This document shows positions 36,985-44,984 of a stretch of DNA of 64,000 bases, piece after piece. Within the stretch, counting starts at the first letter, position 1, and every line of letters starts with the position of its first letter. The DNA is from Reichenbachiella sp. (GTDB lineage: Bacteria; Bacteroidota; Bacteroidia; Cytophagales; Cyclobacteriaceae). The stretch is taken from positions 3,520,001-3,584,000 of the forward strand of contig NZ_JAWPMM010000001.1 of assembly GCF_033344935.1 (NCBI RefSeq), read 5' to 3'. The notes under the pieces were generated by a model. It was not told where the DNA came from, ran no database searches, and saw only the letters and a list, made by a program, of their open reading frames with translations. The translations under genes were made by a program, and so were the position numbers.

Positions 36985-39900
36985 TTAAAATGCGATTTTT
37001 AAACCTGCAATAAATGTTCTCGGATTAGGGTAAGCACCCGTATCTATGTTTTGATCCACATCGGTATTGGAACCTCCACCCACGGTGTTACCCGCCGATG
37101 AAGCCTCTGGATCATAACCAGTATAATCCGACCATGTCCACAAATTGTCTGCGCTAGCGTATATCTGCAGTCGTTGTATGCTCGAAAGTATTGAGCCTAA
37201 ATTCGCCGTAGGTACATTGTAAGCAAGTGTGATGTTTTTCACTCTCAGATAACTCCCATCCTGAATCCATCTGCTGCTGTTGGAAAACAACTGAGATGAG
37301 GTACTGAAGGCTGGCACATTGGTTTCTTCATTAGTCGTCGTCCATCGCTGATAATGATCCGGGCTGGTAAATGCCTGACTTTGTCCAAACAGGCCTACAG
37401 ACTTTTGATACATACCATTGTACACCTGTCCACCAGACACTCCCTGCATCAAAATACTCAAGTCGAAATTTTTGATTTTGAAAGTATTGCTAAAGCCATA
37501 AATAAAATTCGGTTGAGCTTCTCCGATGATTTGTAAGTCCTCTGTGTCTATGATAAAATCACCGTTGAGGTCATGGTACTTGGCATCTCCTGGCACATTG
37601 CCATACAATGCCGCCTGGTCTCTTTCGGCAGATGTCCACACGCCTTCATACTTGTAGCCATAAAATGTACCTAGAGACTCTCCTTCTTTAATAATATTGA
37701 GCGGTGCATCTGCATCTGCGTATCGGGTAGTAGGAAAAATCTCTGTTTCTTCACCCAGGTCTATCACTTCGTTTTTGTTTACCGAAAAGTTGAAGGACAT
37801 GTCCCACTTCAGCCATGATCTGTCTATGGGTGTTCCGCTAATCATGAGCTCCACACCTTTGTTTTCCACTTCACCAATATTGGAAACAATCGTCCCATTG
37901 CCTGCATAGAATGGCAGTTGATAATTGAGCAAAAGGTCGTTTGTGTTCTTGGCATAGTAATCGAACTCAAAGCGAACTCGATCGGTCAAAAAACCAACCT
38001 CGACTCCTAAATCAAGTTGTTTTGTGGTTTCCCATTTCAATGCGGTATTGCCAGGAGCACCTATTCCAAGTCCTGTAACGCTCTCAGCCGTAGGCCCGCC
38101 TGGCGAATAGTCGACCGTGGGGTTCTGCACAAAATAGGGCAAGGTTGCGTAGGAGCCTACCCCCTGGTTTCCCGTAAGGCCATAGCTCGCTCTTAATTTA
38201 ACCGTGCTAAAAAGATTTAAGTCCTTGATGAATTCTTCGTCTCCCAGATGCCACGCTAAAGCGGCAGAAGGGAAAACACTGTATTGATTGTCCCCTACAA
38301 ATTTGGACGAGCCATCTCTTCGCACAGTCGCGGTGAGCATATACTTCCCAGCTAAGATGTAGTTCAGCCTAAAGGCCACGGAGCTCAAGTATTCATCATA
38401 GTAGTAAGAAGAAGCTCTTTGCGTACCACTCAATGCCAAATTGTAATAGCCCAAAGTAGGTGAGTTCAAGTCACTGGCTTCTGCATAGGCTCCTTCGTCC
38501 TTGAAAGTAGTCCCTTCATAAATACCTGTTAATTCAAAAGCATGTGCACCTAGTTCCTTGTTGTAGTTGGCCACTACGCTATACTGACCACGTGTTTTTC
38601 TAAAATGGTTTACTCCGGCTGTGGTAATTCCACTTGGGCCTTGAAGTAAATAATTATCGTTGAAATAACTGTGAGCAGTAGTTCGAAGATCTAAGGCTCC
38701 AGCAAACTTGATACTTAAATCTGGAATGACCTGATAGGTAAGTGCTCCAGACGGAATGTAATTGTCTGTAACTACATCTGAATTCTGTGTCATCTGTAGG
38801 CCTACAGGGTTGCCCGTAACGGCACCGTAACTCGGTGAATTATTATAAAACTCCTCGTTAGCATCCCATACCGGCTCCGTCGCTACCCATTGGGGCATTC
38901 GCCCAATGGCACCATACTGTGACCCTACATCATTGTTATTTCGTCCTTCTTGTCTACTTCCTGCTACACTCAGGTTCAAATCCCATTTATCAGAAAGTTC
39001 GATGTCAATTTTCGACCTGAGATTGAATCTTTTAAACCCTGTATTTATTAAAATTCCCTCTTGATCGAGATAGGAAGAAGACAAATAGTACTTCACCTTG
39101 TCATTCCCCCCCTGCACCGCTACTTCATAGTTTTGAGCGTGAGCAGTTCTAAATATCTCGTCTTGCCAATCCGTTCCTCCATTTGCATAGAAGTTCGCTA
39201 CTTCTTGATCCGTAAATGGCGCTTGATATGGGAAAGCAGGGTCATAGTAAATATCTCTGTCGTATTCATTATATAATTCTGCGAATTCACCAGCCGCTAG
39301 GTAGTCTATTTCCTTAGGTAAAGTTGAGATGGAATAAAAGGTATTGAATCGTACGATCGTTCGATCCGACACGCCTCCTTTGGTAGTGATCAGCACCACG
39401 CCATTGGCACCTCTAGATCCATAGATAGCGGTAGCTGACGCATCCTTGAGTACTTCCATGGATTCGATATCGCTTGGATTGACCATTTGTAGATCTGCGC
39501 TAATCACTCCATCTATTACGATGAGTGGCTGATTGTTGCCGTTTATAGAATTGGCACCTCTGATTCGGATTTTTGTATTACCCCCTGGCGCGCCAGAGTT
39601 GGCCGCAACTTGTACCCCTGCTGCCCGTCCGCTTAAGATATTATCCGCACGAACCAATGGCTGGTTCTCAAAACTCTTGTTGGACAAAGATGAAACCGAG
39701 CCTGTAAAATCATTCTTGCGCTGTGTGCCATATCCTACCACTATCACCTCCGACAGTACATCAGCGTCTTCTATCAAAACAACATCAAACACGTTCGCTG
39801 AGGTGATATTTAATGACTGTGGTTTGAACCCTATCATCGAAAAAGAAATAGCACGTGCTGTAGCCGGTACAGACAATCTAAATTTGCCGTCTATATCTGT

Positions 39901-40080
39901 GATCGTTCCCAGATCAGTATCTTCCACTTGCACATGAACCCCCACCATTGAGGTGCCATCTTCAGCCTGCACTTGGCCCGAAATTTCCCGACTCTCTCCA
40001 TCTTGTGCAAATGATATATTGCCCATTAGCAGTAGAATCGCCATACTTGGTATTGTAATAAAACGTAATATTTGTTTCAT
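36985..40080 (-). CDS. SusC/RagA family TonB-dependent transporter
   Basis: A 1031-residue outer-membrane protein: signal peptide, CarboxypepD_reg-like N-terminal domain (~33-115), TonB plug with the diagnostic SATAIYGSRGANGVVLITTKGG boundary, and a long beta-barrel ending in an aromatic (LKIAF). It imports oligosaccharides with SusD as lid, powered by TonB. First gene of the locus; promoter at 40188-40215, divergent from the AraC gene. Confidence 0.96.
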   Translation of the reverse strand: MKQILRFITIPSMAILLLMGNISFAQDGESREISGQVQAEDGTSMVGVHVQVEDTDLGTITDIDGKFRLSVPATARAISFSMIGFKPQSLNITSANVFDVVLIEDADVLSEVIVVGYGTQRKNDFTGSVSSLSNKSFENQPLVRADNILSGRAAGVQVAANSGAPGGNTKIRIRGANSINGNNQPLIVIDGVISADLQMVNPSDIESMEVLKDASATAIYGSRGANGVVLITTKGGVSDRTIVRFNTFYSISTLPKEIDYLAAGEFAELYNEYDRDIYYDPAFPYQAPFTDQEVANFYANGGTDWQDEIFRTAHAQNYEVAVQGGNDKVKYYLSSSYLDQEGILINTGFKRFNLRSKIDIELSDKWDLNLSVAGSRQEGRNNNDVGSQYGAIGRMPQWVATEPVWDANEEFYNNSPSYGAVTGNPVGLQMTQNSDVVTDNYIPSGALTYQVIPDLSIKFAGALDLRTTAHSYFNDNYLLQGPSGITTAGVNHFRKTRGQYSVVANYNKELGAHAFELTGIYEGTTFKDEGAYAEASDLNSPTLGYYNLALSGTQRASSYYYDEYLSSVAFRLNYILAGKYMLTATVRRDGSSKFVGDNQYSVFPSAALAWHLGDEEFIKDLNLFSTVKLRASYGLTGNQGVGSYATLPYFVQNPTVDYSPGGPTAESVTGLGIGAPGNTALKWETTKQLDLGVEVGFLTDRVRFEFDYYAKNTNDLLLNYQLPFYAGNGTIVSNIGEVENKGVELMISGTPIDRSWLKWDMSFNFSVNKNEVIDLGEETEIFPTTRYADADAPLNIIKEGESLGTFYGYKYEGVWTSAERDQAALYGNVPGDAKYHDLNGDFIIDTEDLQIIGEAQPNFIYGFSNTFKIKNFDLSILMQGVSGGQVYNGMYQKSVGLFGQSQAFTSPDHYQRWTTTNEETNVPAFSTSSQLFSNSSRWIQDGSYLRVKNITLAYNVPTANLGSILSSIQRLQIYASADNLWTWSDYTGYDPEASSAGNTVGGGSNTDVDQNIDTGAYPNPRTFIAGLKIAF

Positions 40081-40187
40081 AAATCATGCTTTAAATTTTG
40101 AAACGTCCTCTCTATTCACACAGATAGACGCTGTAGGATTACCGGCCTTCCTACTATTTTTTGTTTTGTACTTAATCGAATACATAG

Positions 40188-40224
40188 CAAATCTACTTGG
40201 CACACAAGTATTCAATTGATACTT
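40188..40224 (-). promoter_or_regulatory. susC promoter with palindromic candidate operator
   Basis: On the minus strand, TTG (40215-40213), 17 bases and TAGATTTG (40195-40188) match the Bacteroidota promoter. The palindrome AAGTATTCAATTGATACTT (40206-40224; arms AAGTAT/ATACTT) overlaps the -33 element. It is a plausible regulator site for the divergent AraC protein. The leader before the susC ATG would be about 100 bases. Confidence 0.55.
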
Positions 40225-40251
40225 TTACGTCAAATAATAATACTAATATGA

Positions 40252-40271
40252 AACGACTGCCATTTGTCGTT
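40252..40271. promoter_or_regulatory. Second inverted repeat in susC-AraC intergenic region
   Basis: AACGAC and GTCGTT, 6-base arms with an 8-base spacer, 69 bases before the AraC ATG. Candidate site for the AraC regulator. Confidence 0.35.
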
Positions 40272-40339
40272 GTAAATATTTAAAGTAGGTTAAGAAATTT
40301 TGGTATTGTTATAAGGTTAGGAAAGGATTATTAAGATAC

Positions 40340-41197
40340 ATGAAAAGACTCAAAAGAGAACTTCCTCCGATAGGTGACAATTCTTGTTTCACCATTCAGA
40401 ATCATTTTGATGCTAAGTTTGACTACCCTATTCATTTTCACCCAGAATATGAAATTAATGTAGTGTTACATACTGAAGGGACTCGAATTATTGGAGATTC
40501 AAAAGAAGATTTCAGAAATAATGACATCGCATTAGTAGGGCCGAATCTGCTTCATGCCTGGCGTAGCGAAAAAGAAAAAGGGGTACGAGTAATTACTATC
40601 CAGTTTTCTAATGATTTGTTCGAATTTAACCTCCTCAATAAAGAAGGCATGCAATCCATTTCGAAACTACTCAACGATTCAAGAAAAGGAGTTGTCTTTA
40701 AAAAGAAAAATTTTGATTCCATCAAGCGCCAAATATTAGAACTGATCGATTTACAAGGATTTCGAGGGTTTATTGCATTTTTAGAATTACTACATACGAT
40801 GTCCAAATCGGACTATCGCTTGGCACTCTCCAGTTTACCCTACTTCTCTGATTTTGAAAATTCGGTCGACAATCGAATTGAAAAAGTTTGTCATTATATC
40901 GGACAGCACTTTGATAGGAAGATAACTATGGAAGAAGTTGCTGATGTGGTAAATATGTCTGCTTCAGCCTTTAGCCATTATTTCAAACGGTATACTTATC
41001 GATCTTTTACTGAATACTTACTGGACATTAGAATAAAGAAAGCCAGCCAACTACTGATTGAATCTGATACACCCATTGCTATCATTCATTCTAAGTCTGG
41101 ATTTAATAATGCTTCGAATTTTAATCGGTTGTTTAAAAAATCAAAACTATTAACCCCAAGAGCCTACCGACAGAAGTTTAGTGTAAAAATGGCCTAG
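40340..41197 (+). CDS. AraC-family transcriptional regulator with N-terminal cupin
   Basis: A 285-residue protein. The N-terminal part (DYPIHFHPEYEINVVLHTEG) is a cupin-like sugar-sensing domain; the C-terminus (~185-280) has two AraC helix-turn-helices (ITMEEVADVVNMSASAFSHYFKRYT and SGFNNASNFNRLFKKSKLLTPRAYRQ). It replaces the usual hybrid two-component or sigma/anti-sigma regulator of such loci. Divergent from susC, it most likely activates it in response to a released sugar. Confidence 0.9.
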   Translation: MKRLKRELPPIGDNSCFTIQNHFDAKFDYPIHFHPEYEINVVLHTEGTRIIGDSKEDFRNNDIALVGPNLLHAWRSEKEKGVRVITIQFSNDLFEFNLLNKEGMQSISKLLNDSRKGVVFKKKNFDSIKRQILELIDLQGFRGFIAFLELLHTMSKSDYRLALSSLPYFSDFENSVDNRIEKVCHYIGQHFDRKITMEEVADVVNMSASAFSHYFKRYTYRSFTEYLLDIRIKKASQLLIESDTPIAIIHSKSGFNNASNFNRLFKKSKLLTPRAYRQKFSVKMA

Positions 41198-41206
41198 ATA
41201 CTAATA

Positions 41207-41285
41207 GTAGCCCCTCCAGGGATCGATCGCGCGGCGCACCGTGGCTCCAGGCCACCCGGCTGGATCAAAAGTTTAGGAAACTCCA
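41207..41285 (-). pseudogene. Broken tRNA-Arg copy with GC-rich insert in T arm
   Basis: Read on the minus strand, this has GAGTTTCCTAAACTTT (anticodon arm), GATCCAG, then a ~33-base GC-rich insert at 41227-41259 and then TCGATCCCTGGAGGGGCTAC, the 3' half of the intact tRNA-Arg. The 5' half (acceptor and D arm) is missing. The insert itself has a hairpin GTGGCTCCAGGCCAC. Not a functional tRNA. Confidence 0.8.
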
Positions 41286-41300
41286 TTTAAACTTAATATG

Positions 41301-41372
41301 TAGCCCCTCCAGGAATCGAACCTGGATCTAAAGTTTAGGAAACTTCTATTCTATCCATTGAACTAAGGGGCC
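41301..41372 (-). tRNA. tRNA-Arg (anticodon CCU)
   Basis: The full cloverleaf folds: acceptor GGCCCCT/AGGGGCT (with a G:U at 1:72), D stem GTTC/GAAT, anticodon stem GAAGT/ACTTT with loop TTCCTAA (anticodon CCT), T stem CCAGG/CCTGG with loop TTCGATT, discriminator A. It reads AGG codons. No CCA is encoded. It is the only intact copy of three tandem ones. Confidence 0.9.
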
Positions 41373-41404
41373 ATTATTCTTACCTACAGCTTCAACTTAA
41401 TTTC

Positions 41405-41459
41405 AGTTTAGGAAACGCCCGGGGTGCGTAGCCTATTCTATCCATTGAACTACGAGGCC
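41405..41459 (-). pseudogene. Broken tRNA-Arg copy with 16-base insert in anticodon stem
   Basis: On the minus strand it reads GGCCTCGTAGTTCAATGGATAGAATAG (acceptor 5' strand and D arm), then a 16-base GC-rich insert (41417-41432) that replaces two bases of the anticodon stem, then GTTTCCTAAACTG. No T arm or 3' acceptor strand follows. It is a 5' counterpart to the broken 3' copy at 41207. Confidence 0.8.
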
Positions 41460-41506
41460 AGAAGAACAAATGTATTGATTTTTTTGAAATGGAAGTATGG
41501 GCAGAG

Positions 41507-41998
41507 TTAGTACACCGTCTCGGCATCATTGAGCCATACACCCCACGTACGGCCATAGCCATGTACTTTTTTGGTTGGGTTACCTAGGCTGTCCACTACT
41601 GATTGGCCTGAATTGTACCAATCGAATATACCACCGTATAGATTTTTGACATTGGTGTAGCCGGCCTTTTCTAGCTTCTCTGCTACTTTTTCGCTTCGGT
41701 AACCGATAGAGCAATAGACAATGATTTCAGCATCCTTATCTATGTCGTTCACTGATTTGATTTTGAAATTGTCGTATCCCACAAACTGTGCCCCTTTTAT
41801 CCTGCTCACATCGTATTCGTTCTGCTCACGTGCATCGAGCCAAACCACATCTGTGCTTTCGACTTCATCGGCTTTTACTTCAGGTACAGAGTGGCTGATC
41901 AGTGAATTGATGAGTGTATAAAAGGCTTTCTTTTTCATATCGTCTTGGGCATAGCCAAATGATGGAATCAATAATATGGCAATCAGTAAACGTATCAT
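41507..41998 (-). CDS. Exported rhodanese-like protein
   Basis: Start at MIRLLIAILLIPSFGYAQ gives a signal peptide and a 4-base overlap with the thioredoxin stop (ATGA); an ATG 20 codons upstream would lie deep within the thioredoxin gene. 163 residues. One rhodanese domain has WLDAREQNEYDVSRIKGA and the active-site loop IIVYCSIGYRSEK (Cys nucleophile). It is probably a periplasmic sulfurtransferase or a sulfur-carrier partner of the thioredoxin encoded upstream. Confidence 0.85.
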   Translation of the reverse strand: MIRLLIAILLIPSFGYAQDDMKKKAFYTLINSLISHSVPEVKADEVESTDVVWLDAREQNEYDVSRIKGAQFVGYDNFKIKSVNDIDKDAEIIVYCSIGYRSEKVAEKLEKAGYTNVKNLYGGIFDWYNSGQSVVDSLGNPTKKVHGYGRTWGVWLNDAETVY

Positions 41999-42291
41999 AG
42001 ATGCGATTCGATGACCGATTTGAGTTGTGCCTTGGTAGAAGTACCTGAGTGCCTCCACAAAATCTGACCTTTCTTAAACAAGATCATGGTAGGAATAGAG
42101 CGAATCTGATAAACCTGAGAAGCTTTTTGGTTTTTGTCAACATCTACTTTGATCACCTGAGCTTTGCCCTTTACCTCGCTTTTGAGTTCTGAAAGCACAG
42201 GTGCCATTTGCTGACAAGGCCCACACCAGTCGGCATAGAAATCGACCAACACTGGCTGGTCTGAATTGATAATATCTGAGAATGTTGCCAT
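41995..42291 (-). CDS. trxA: Thioredoxin
   Basis: A 98-residue cytoplasmic thioredoxin with the WCGPC active site in VDFYADWCGPCQQMAPVL and the cis-Pro in IRSIPTMILFKKG. Slightly short versus the standard 105-108. It reduces disulfides via NADPH and thioredoxin reductase. It overlaps the rhodanese gene by 4 bases and leads that operon. Confidence 0.93.
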   Translation of the reverse strand: MATFSDIINSDQPVLVDFYADWCGPCQQMAPVLSELKSEVKGKAQVIKVDVDKNQKASQVYQIRSIPTMILFKKGQILWRHSGTSTKAQLKSVIESHL

Positions 42292-42342
42292 GATGTCCTT
42301 AACAAATTCAAAGGGAATGGAGTTCCGTTTTTATAACTATCT

Positions 42343-42465
42343 AGGCTGTCTTAAAAGCTAAAACCTCTTAGAGCCGTCACATTGAGGCTCTCGAAATGTC
42401 TGCCTACGTCTAGCAAGGCTTCGAGTACCTCAGCCTGACAGATTATGGAGCTTTTAAGATAGCCT
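42343..42465. mobile_element. MITE-like palindromic element, 123 bases
   Basis: Ends AGGCTGTCTTAAAAGCT and AGCTTTTAAGATAGCCT match as 17-base inverted repeats with one mismatch. The interior includes GTCACATTGAGG and GAGTACCTCAGCCTGAC, imperfectly self-complementary. The end sequence resembles that of the element at 27601 (GGCTGTCTCAAAAG). No ORF. It lies between lemA and trxA and would be transcribed as a long hairpin. Confidence 0.6.
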
Positions 42466-42480
42466 CTTTAATCAATGATT

Positions 42481-43074
42481 CTAAAACTCCACCTTAGGTG
42501 CATTCTCGCTTCCTTCTTGCGCAGCAAAGCCAGTTTTCTTTTCGAAGCCAAACATACCGGCAAACATCGTATTAGGGAATTTACGTACGTAGGTATTGTA
42601 TCCTTGTACCGCTTCGTTGAATCTTCTACGCTCTACAGCGATTCTATTTTCTGTACCTTCCAATTGCGCTTGAAGCTCCAAGAAGTTCTGATTCGCTTTT
42701 AAATCAGGGTATTTCTCTACGGTTACTAACAATCTCGATAGCGCAGAAGACAAGCCACTTTGCGCCTCTTGAAATTGCTGTAGAGAAGCAGCATTCAAGT
42801 TTCCAGCATCGATAGTCGTGCTGGTCGCTTTGGCTCTGGCTTGTACTACCGCTTCCAAAGTTTCCTTTTCGTGAGCAGCATACCCTTTTACCGTACTGAC
42901 TAGATTCGGAATCAAATCTGCTCTTCGCTGGTACTGGGTTTCTACATTGGCCCATTGCGCCGTTACAGCTTCATCCATGGTTACCATGTTGTTGTATTTT
43001 CCGGTCACGGAACTATACATCCAAATTACTACTACGGCTAGTACGCCTAATATTATTAATGTCTTTTTACTCAT
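42481..43074 (-). CDS. LemA family protein
   Basis: A 197-residue protein with one N-terminal membrane segment (TLIILGVLAVVVIWMY) and the LemA signature (VTAQWANVETQYQRRADLIPNLVSTVKGYAAHEKETLE), then helices including FPNTMFAGMFGFEKK. LemA proteins are membrane-anchored and often encoded next to TPM-domain proteins. Here the TPM genes are divergent, with 210 bases between. Function not settled. Confidence 0.92.
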   Translation of the reverse strand: MSKKTLIILGVLAVVVIWMYSSVTGKYNNMVTMDEAVTAQWANVETQYQRRADLIPNLVSTVKGYAAHEKETLEAVVQARAKATSTTIDAGNLNAASLQQFQEAQSGLSSALSRLLVTVEKYPDLKANQNFLELQAQLEGTENRIAVERRRFNEAVQGYNTYVRKFPNTMFAGMFGFEKKTGFAAQEGSENAPKVEF

Positions 43075-43284
43075 CTTCTTACTTGGTTAAAATTCAAATT
43101 TATGCAGTGTCTTCGACAAATCACTCATAATTAAAAATGTTTCTCGCTGCGATCTTTTCAGTATTTATTGCTCGTCTGATAATGACCATATCTACTTCGC
43201 AAGAAATTCTAAAAATCTCATCAGCGATAATTCATTTTATAAAAAAAGACAGATTTGTAGTAGACACTGTCTATTTTAGCTGGA

Positions 43285-44166
43285 ATGAAAATCAAGAATA
43301 CTCCAACTCTTTTTGTCCTTATTTGTTTCATTTTCTTGAGCAATATTACAGTTGCACAAGATTATGTGGCTATACCCGAACTCAAACAGCGGATAACGGA
43401 CCTGACACAGACCATTTCTAGTAATGACCTGGACTATCTGGAAGACAAACTGGCTCGATTTGAAGAAACTAAGGGCAGCCAGATTGCTGTGCTCATCCTA
43501 TCTTCTACTAAGCCCGAAGAGATCGAGCAATTCAGTATTCGTGTGGCCGAAAAATGGAAGATCGGCCGTGGAGGTGTAGATGATGGGGTTCTAATGATCG
43601 TCGCTATGGGGGATCGAAAAATCAGAATTGATGTGGGCTATGGACTTGAAGGCGCCATTCCAGACATCTACGCCAAACGTATAATTGAAAATATCATCAC
43701 ACCAGAATTTAGACATAGTCAGTTTGCTTCGGGGATCAACAAAGGCGTAGATGCCATTATGGATTTGATCAATGGGGAAGACTTACCAGCTGTTACCAAA
43801 AAGGATTACAGACCTCATGGTTCAGCCAAGAACTTCTCGATAGGGTTGATTGTGTTTGGGTTGATCTTACTTAGTGTAATAAAAGCACTAATCAAAAAGT
43901 CTTCCATGAAATTCGTTGTGGCTTTGGTGATCGCAATTCTTCTCGCCTGGATCATGGCCAATGTGGTCATGGGAATATTCTCATTTATCGTTTCCTTGTT
44001 TGTGCTTTTCAGTAATTCTACTGGTGGCCGAGGAGGCGGAGGTTATTACGGTGGCGGATACTATGGAGGCTCTGGAGGTGGCTTTTCTTCGGGTGGCGGC
44101 GGATTTGGCGGTTTCTCCGGCGGAGGTGGCGGCTTCGGTGGCGGTGGCGCTTCTGGAGGTTGGTGA
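43285..44166 (+). CDS. TPM-domain membrane protein with Gly-rich tail
   Basis: A 293-residue protein: signal peptide, TPM domain (LARFEETKGSQIAVLIL, KWKIGRGGVDDGVLMIVAMGDRKIRIDVGYGLEGAIPD), two membrane segments (~190-240), then about 55 residues of Gly with Ser, Tyr and Phe. This is the YgcG-type layout. The TPM domain is proposed to assist photosystem or membrane-protein repair in plants; its role in bacteria is unclear. Partner of LemA and the downstream TPM protein. Confidence 0.9.
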   Translation: MKIKNTPTLFVLICFIFLSNITVAQDYVAIPELKQRITDLTQTISSNDLDYLEDKLARFEETKGSQIAVLILSSTKPEEIEQFSIRVAEKWKIGRGGVDDGVLMIVAMGDRKIRIDVGYGLEGAIPDIYAKRIIENIITPEFRHSQFASGINKGVDAIMDLINGEDLPAVTKKDYRPHGSAKNFSIGLIVFGLILLSVIKALIKKSSMKFVVALVIAILLAWIMANVVMGIFSFIVSLFVLFSNSTGGRGGGGYYGGGYYGGSGGGFSSGGGGFGGFSGGGGGFGGGGASGGW

Positions 44167-44167
44167 T

Positions 44168-44205
44168 GAAGTCGGGAGACAGGAGTCAGGAGTCGGAAGA
44201 GTGAA
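44168..44205. repeat. Short AGGAGTC tandem repeat
   Basis: The sequence after the first TPM gene contains AGTCGGGAGACAGGAGTC followed by AGGAGTCGG, a 7-base unit repeated imperfectly. Such purine-rich minisatellites are common near gene ends in Bacteroidota. Confidence 0.4.
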
Positions 44206-44251
44206 GAATTGATATTGATTAATGAATAATTGGCTTTGAGCCATTAGAGAT

Positions 44252-44905
44252 ATGAGAAAGAAATTTGAATTTTCAGAAGCGGATAAAAAACTGGTCAAAG
44301 AGGCCGTACAAGAGCTAGAACAAAAAACAGCTGGTGAAATGGTGGTTTATTTTGCGCGTGAAAGCGATAGCTACTTGATGGCCTGCTGGAAGCTTGGTGG
44401 TTTGTTTGGCGTTTTGTTCTTAGCACTCGTAGCGACACTATCCTATTTGTGGCTGCTACCTGCTTCGATCGGCATCATGTTTACCTGTCTTATCGGTATC
44501 GGCACTTCTGCGCTTGGGTTTGCCATCCCCTATTTTCTTCATTCTCTCAGGGTTTCTTTCACTCCGGATGCTATCGTTTCGCACCGAGTTTTAACCAAAG
44601 CCAGAGACATTTTCTTGCAAGAAGAAATCTTCAATACCTCAGACAGAATAGGTATTCTCATTTACATCAGTGAATTAGAACATCAAGTACAAGTATTAGG
44701 AGACTCCGGCATCAATGCCAAAATCCAACAAGAAGACTGGAATGAGGTGTTAGGACTTGTGATCCAAGGCATCAAAGCCAATCACCCTGCAAAGGGCATT
44801 GCTAGTGCGATTAAGAAATGTGAGGAATTGCTTCTCGCTAATGATTTTGTGAATGTGGTGAAACCAGACAATGAATTGTCTGATGATATGCGGATTGAGG
44901 AATAA
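44252..44905 (+). CDS. TPM-domain membrane protein (second)
   Basis: A 217-residue protein with N-terminal helices carrying KKLVKEAVQELEQKTAGEMVVYFAR, two membrane segments (~47-90), then a TPM core (IGILIYISELEHQVQVLGDSGINAK, WNEVLGLVIQGIKANHPAKGI). It resembles the companion TPM protein of lemA clusters. It is 85 bases downstream of the first TPM gene, in the same direction. Confidence 0.85.
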   Translation: MRKKFEFSEADKKLVKEAVQELEQKTAGEMVVYFARESDSYLMACWKLGGLFGVLFLALVATLSYLWLLPASIGIMFTCLIGIGTSALGFAIPYFLHSLRVSFTPDAIVSHRVLTKARDIFLQEEIFNTSDRIGILIYISELEHQVQVLGDSGINAKIQQEDWNEVLGLVIQGIKANHPAKGIASAIKKCEELLLANDFVNVVKPDNELSDDMRIEE

Positions 44906-44910
44906 TCTTC

Positions 44911-44966
44911 AATGACGATAAGATTTCTCTCTACATCCTCCTTTCATCGGATTTGATCGAAATGAC
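44911..44966. repeat. Imperfect dispersed repeat at convergent gene ends
   Basis: Reverse-complemented it reads GTCATTTCGATC...GAGAGAAATCTTATCGTCATT, the general shape of a very common Bacteroidota intergenic repeat (GTCATTTCGA... GAGAAATCTT). One copy is seen in this window. It probably forms a hairpin. Confidence 0.4.
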
Positions 44967-44984
44967 ATACGATGGACAAGTCAG

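Noticed and set aside
41301-41372. Two further functional tRNA-Arg genes in the array
   Set aside because: The flanking copies each lack half of the cloverleaf and carry inserts, so only the middle copy can fold.
43961-44298. Open frames on both strands over the Gly-rich end of the TPM protein
   Set aside because: They are by-products of GGA/GGC-rich Gly codons read in other frames; the TPM protein frame has the conserved domain.
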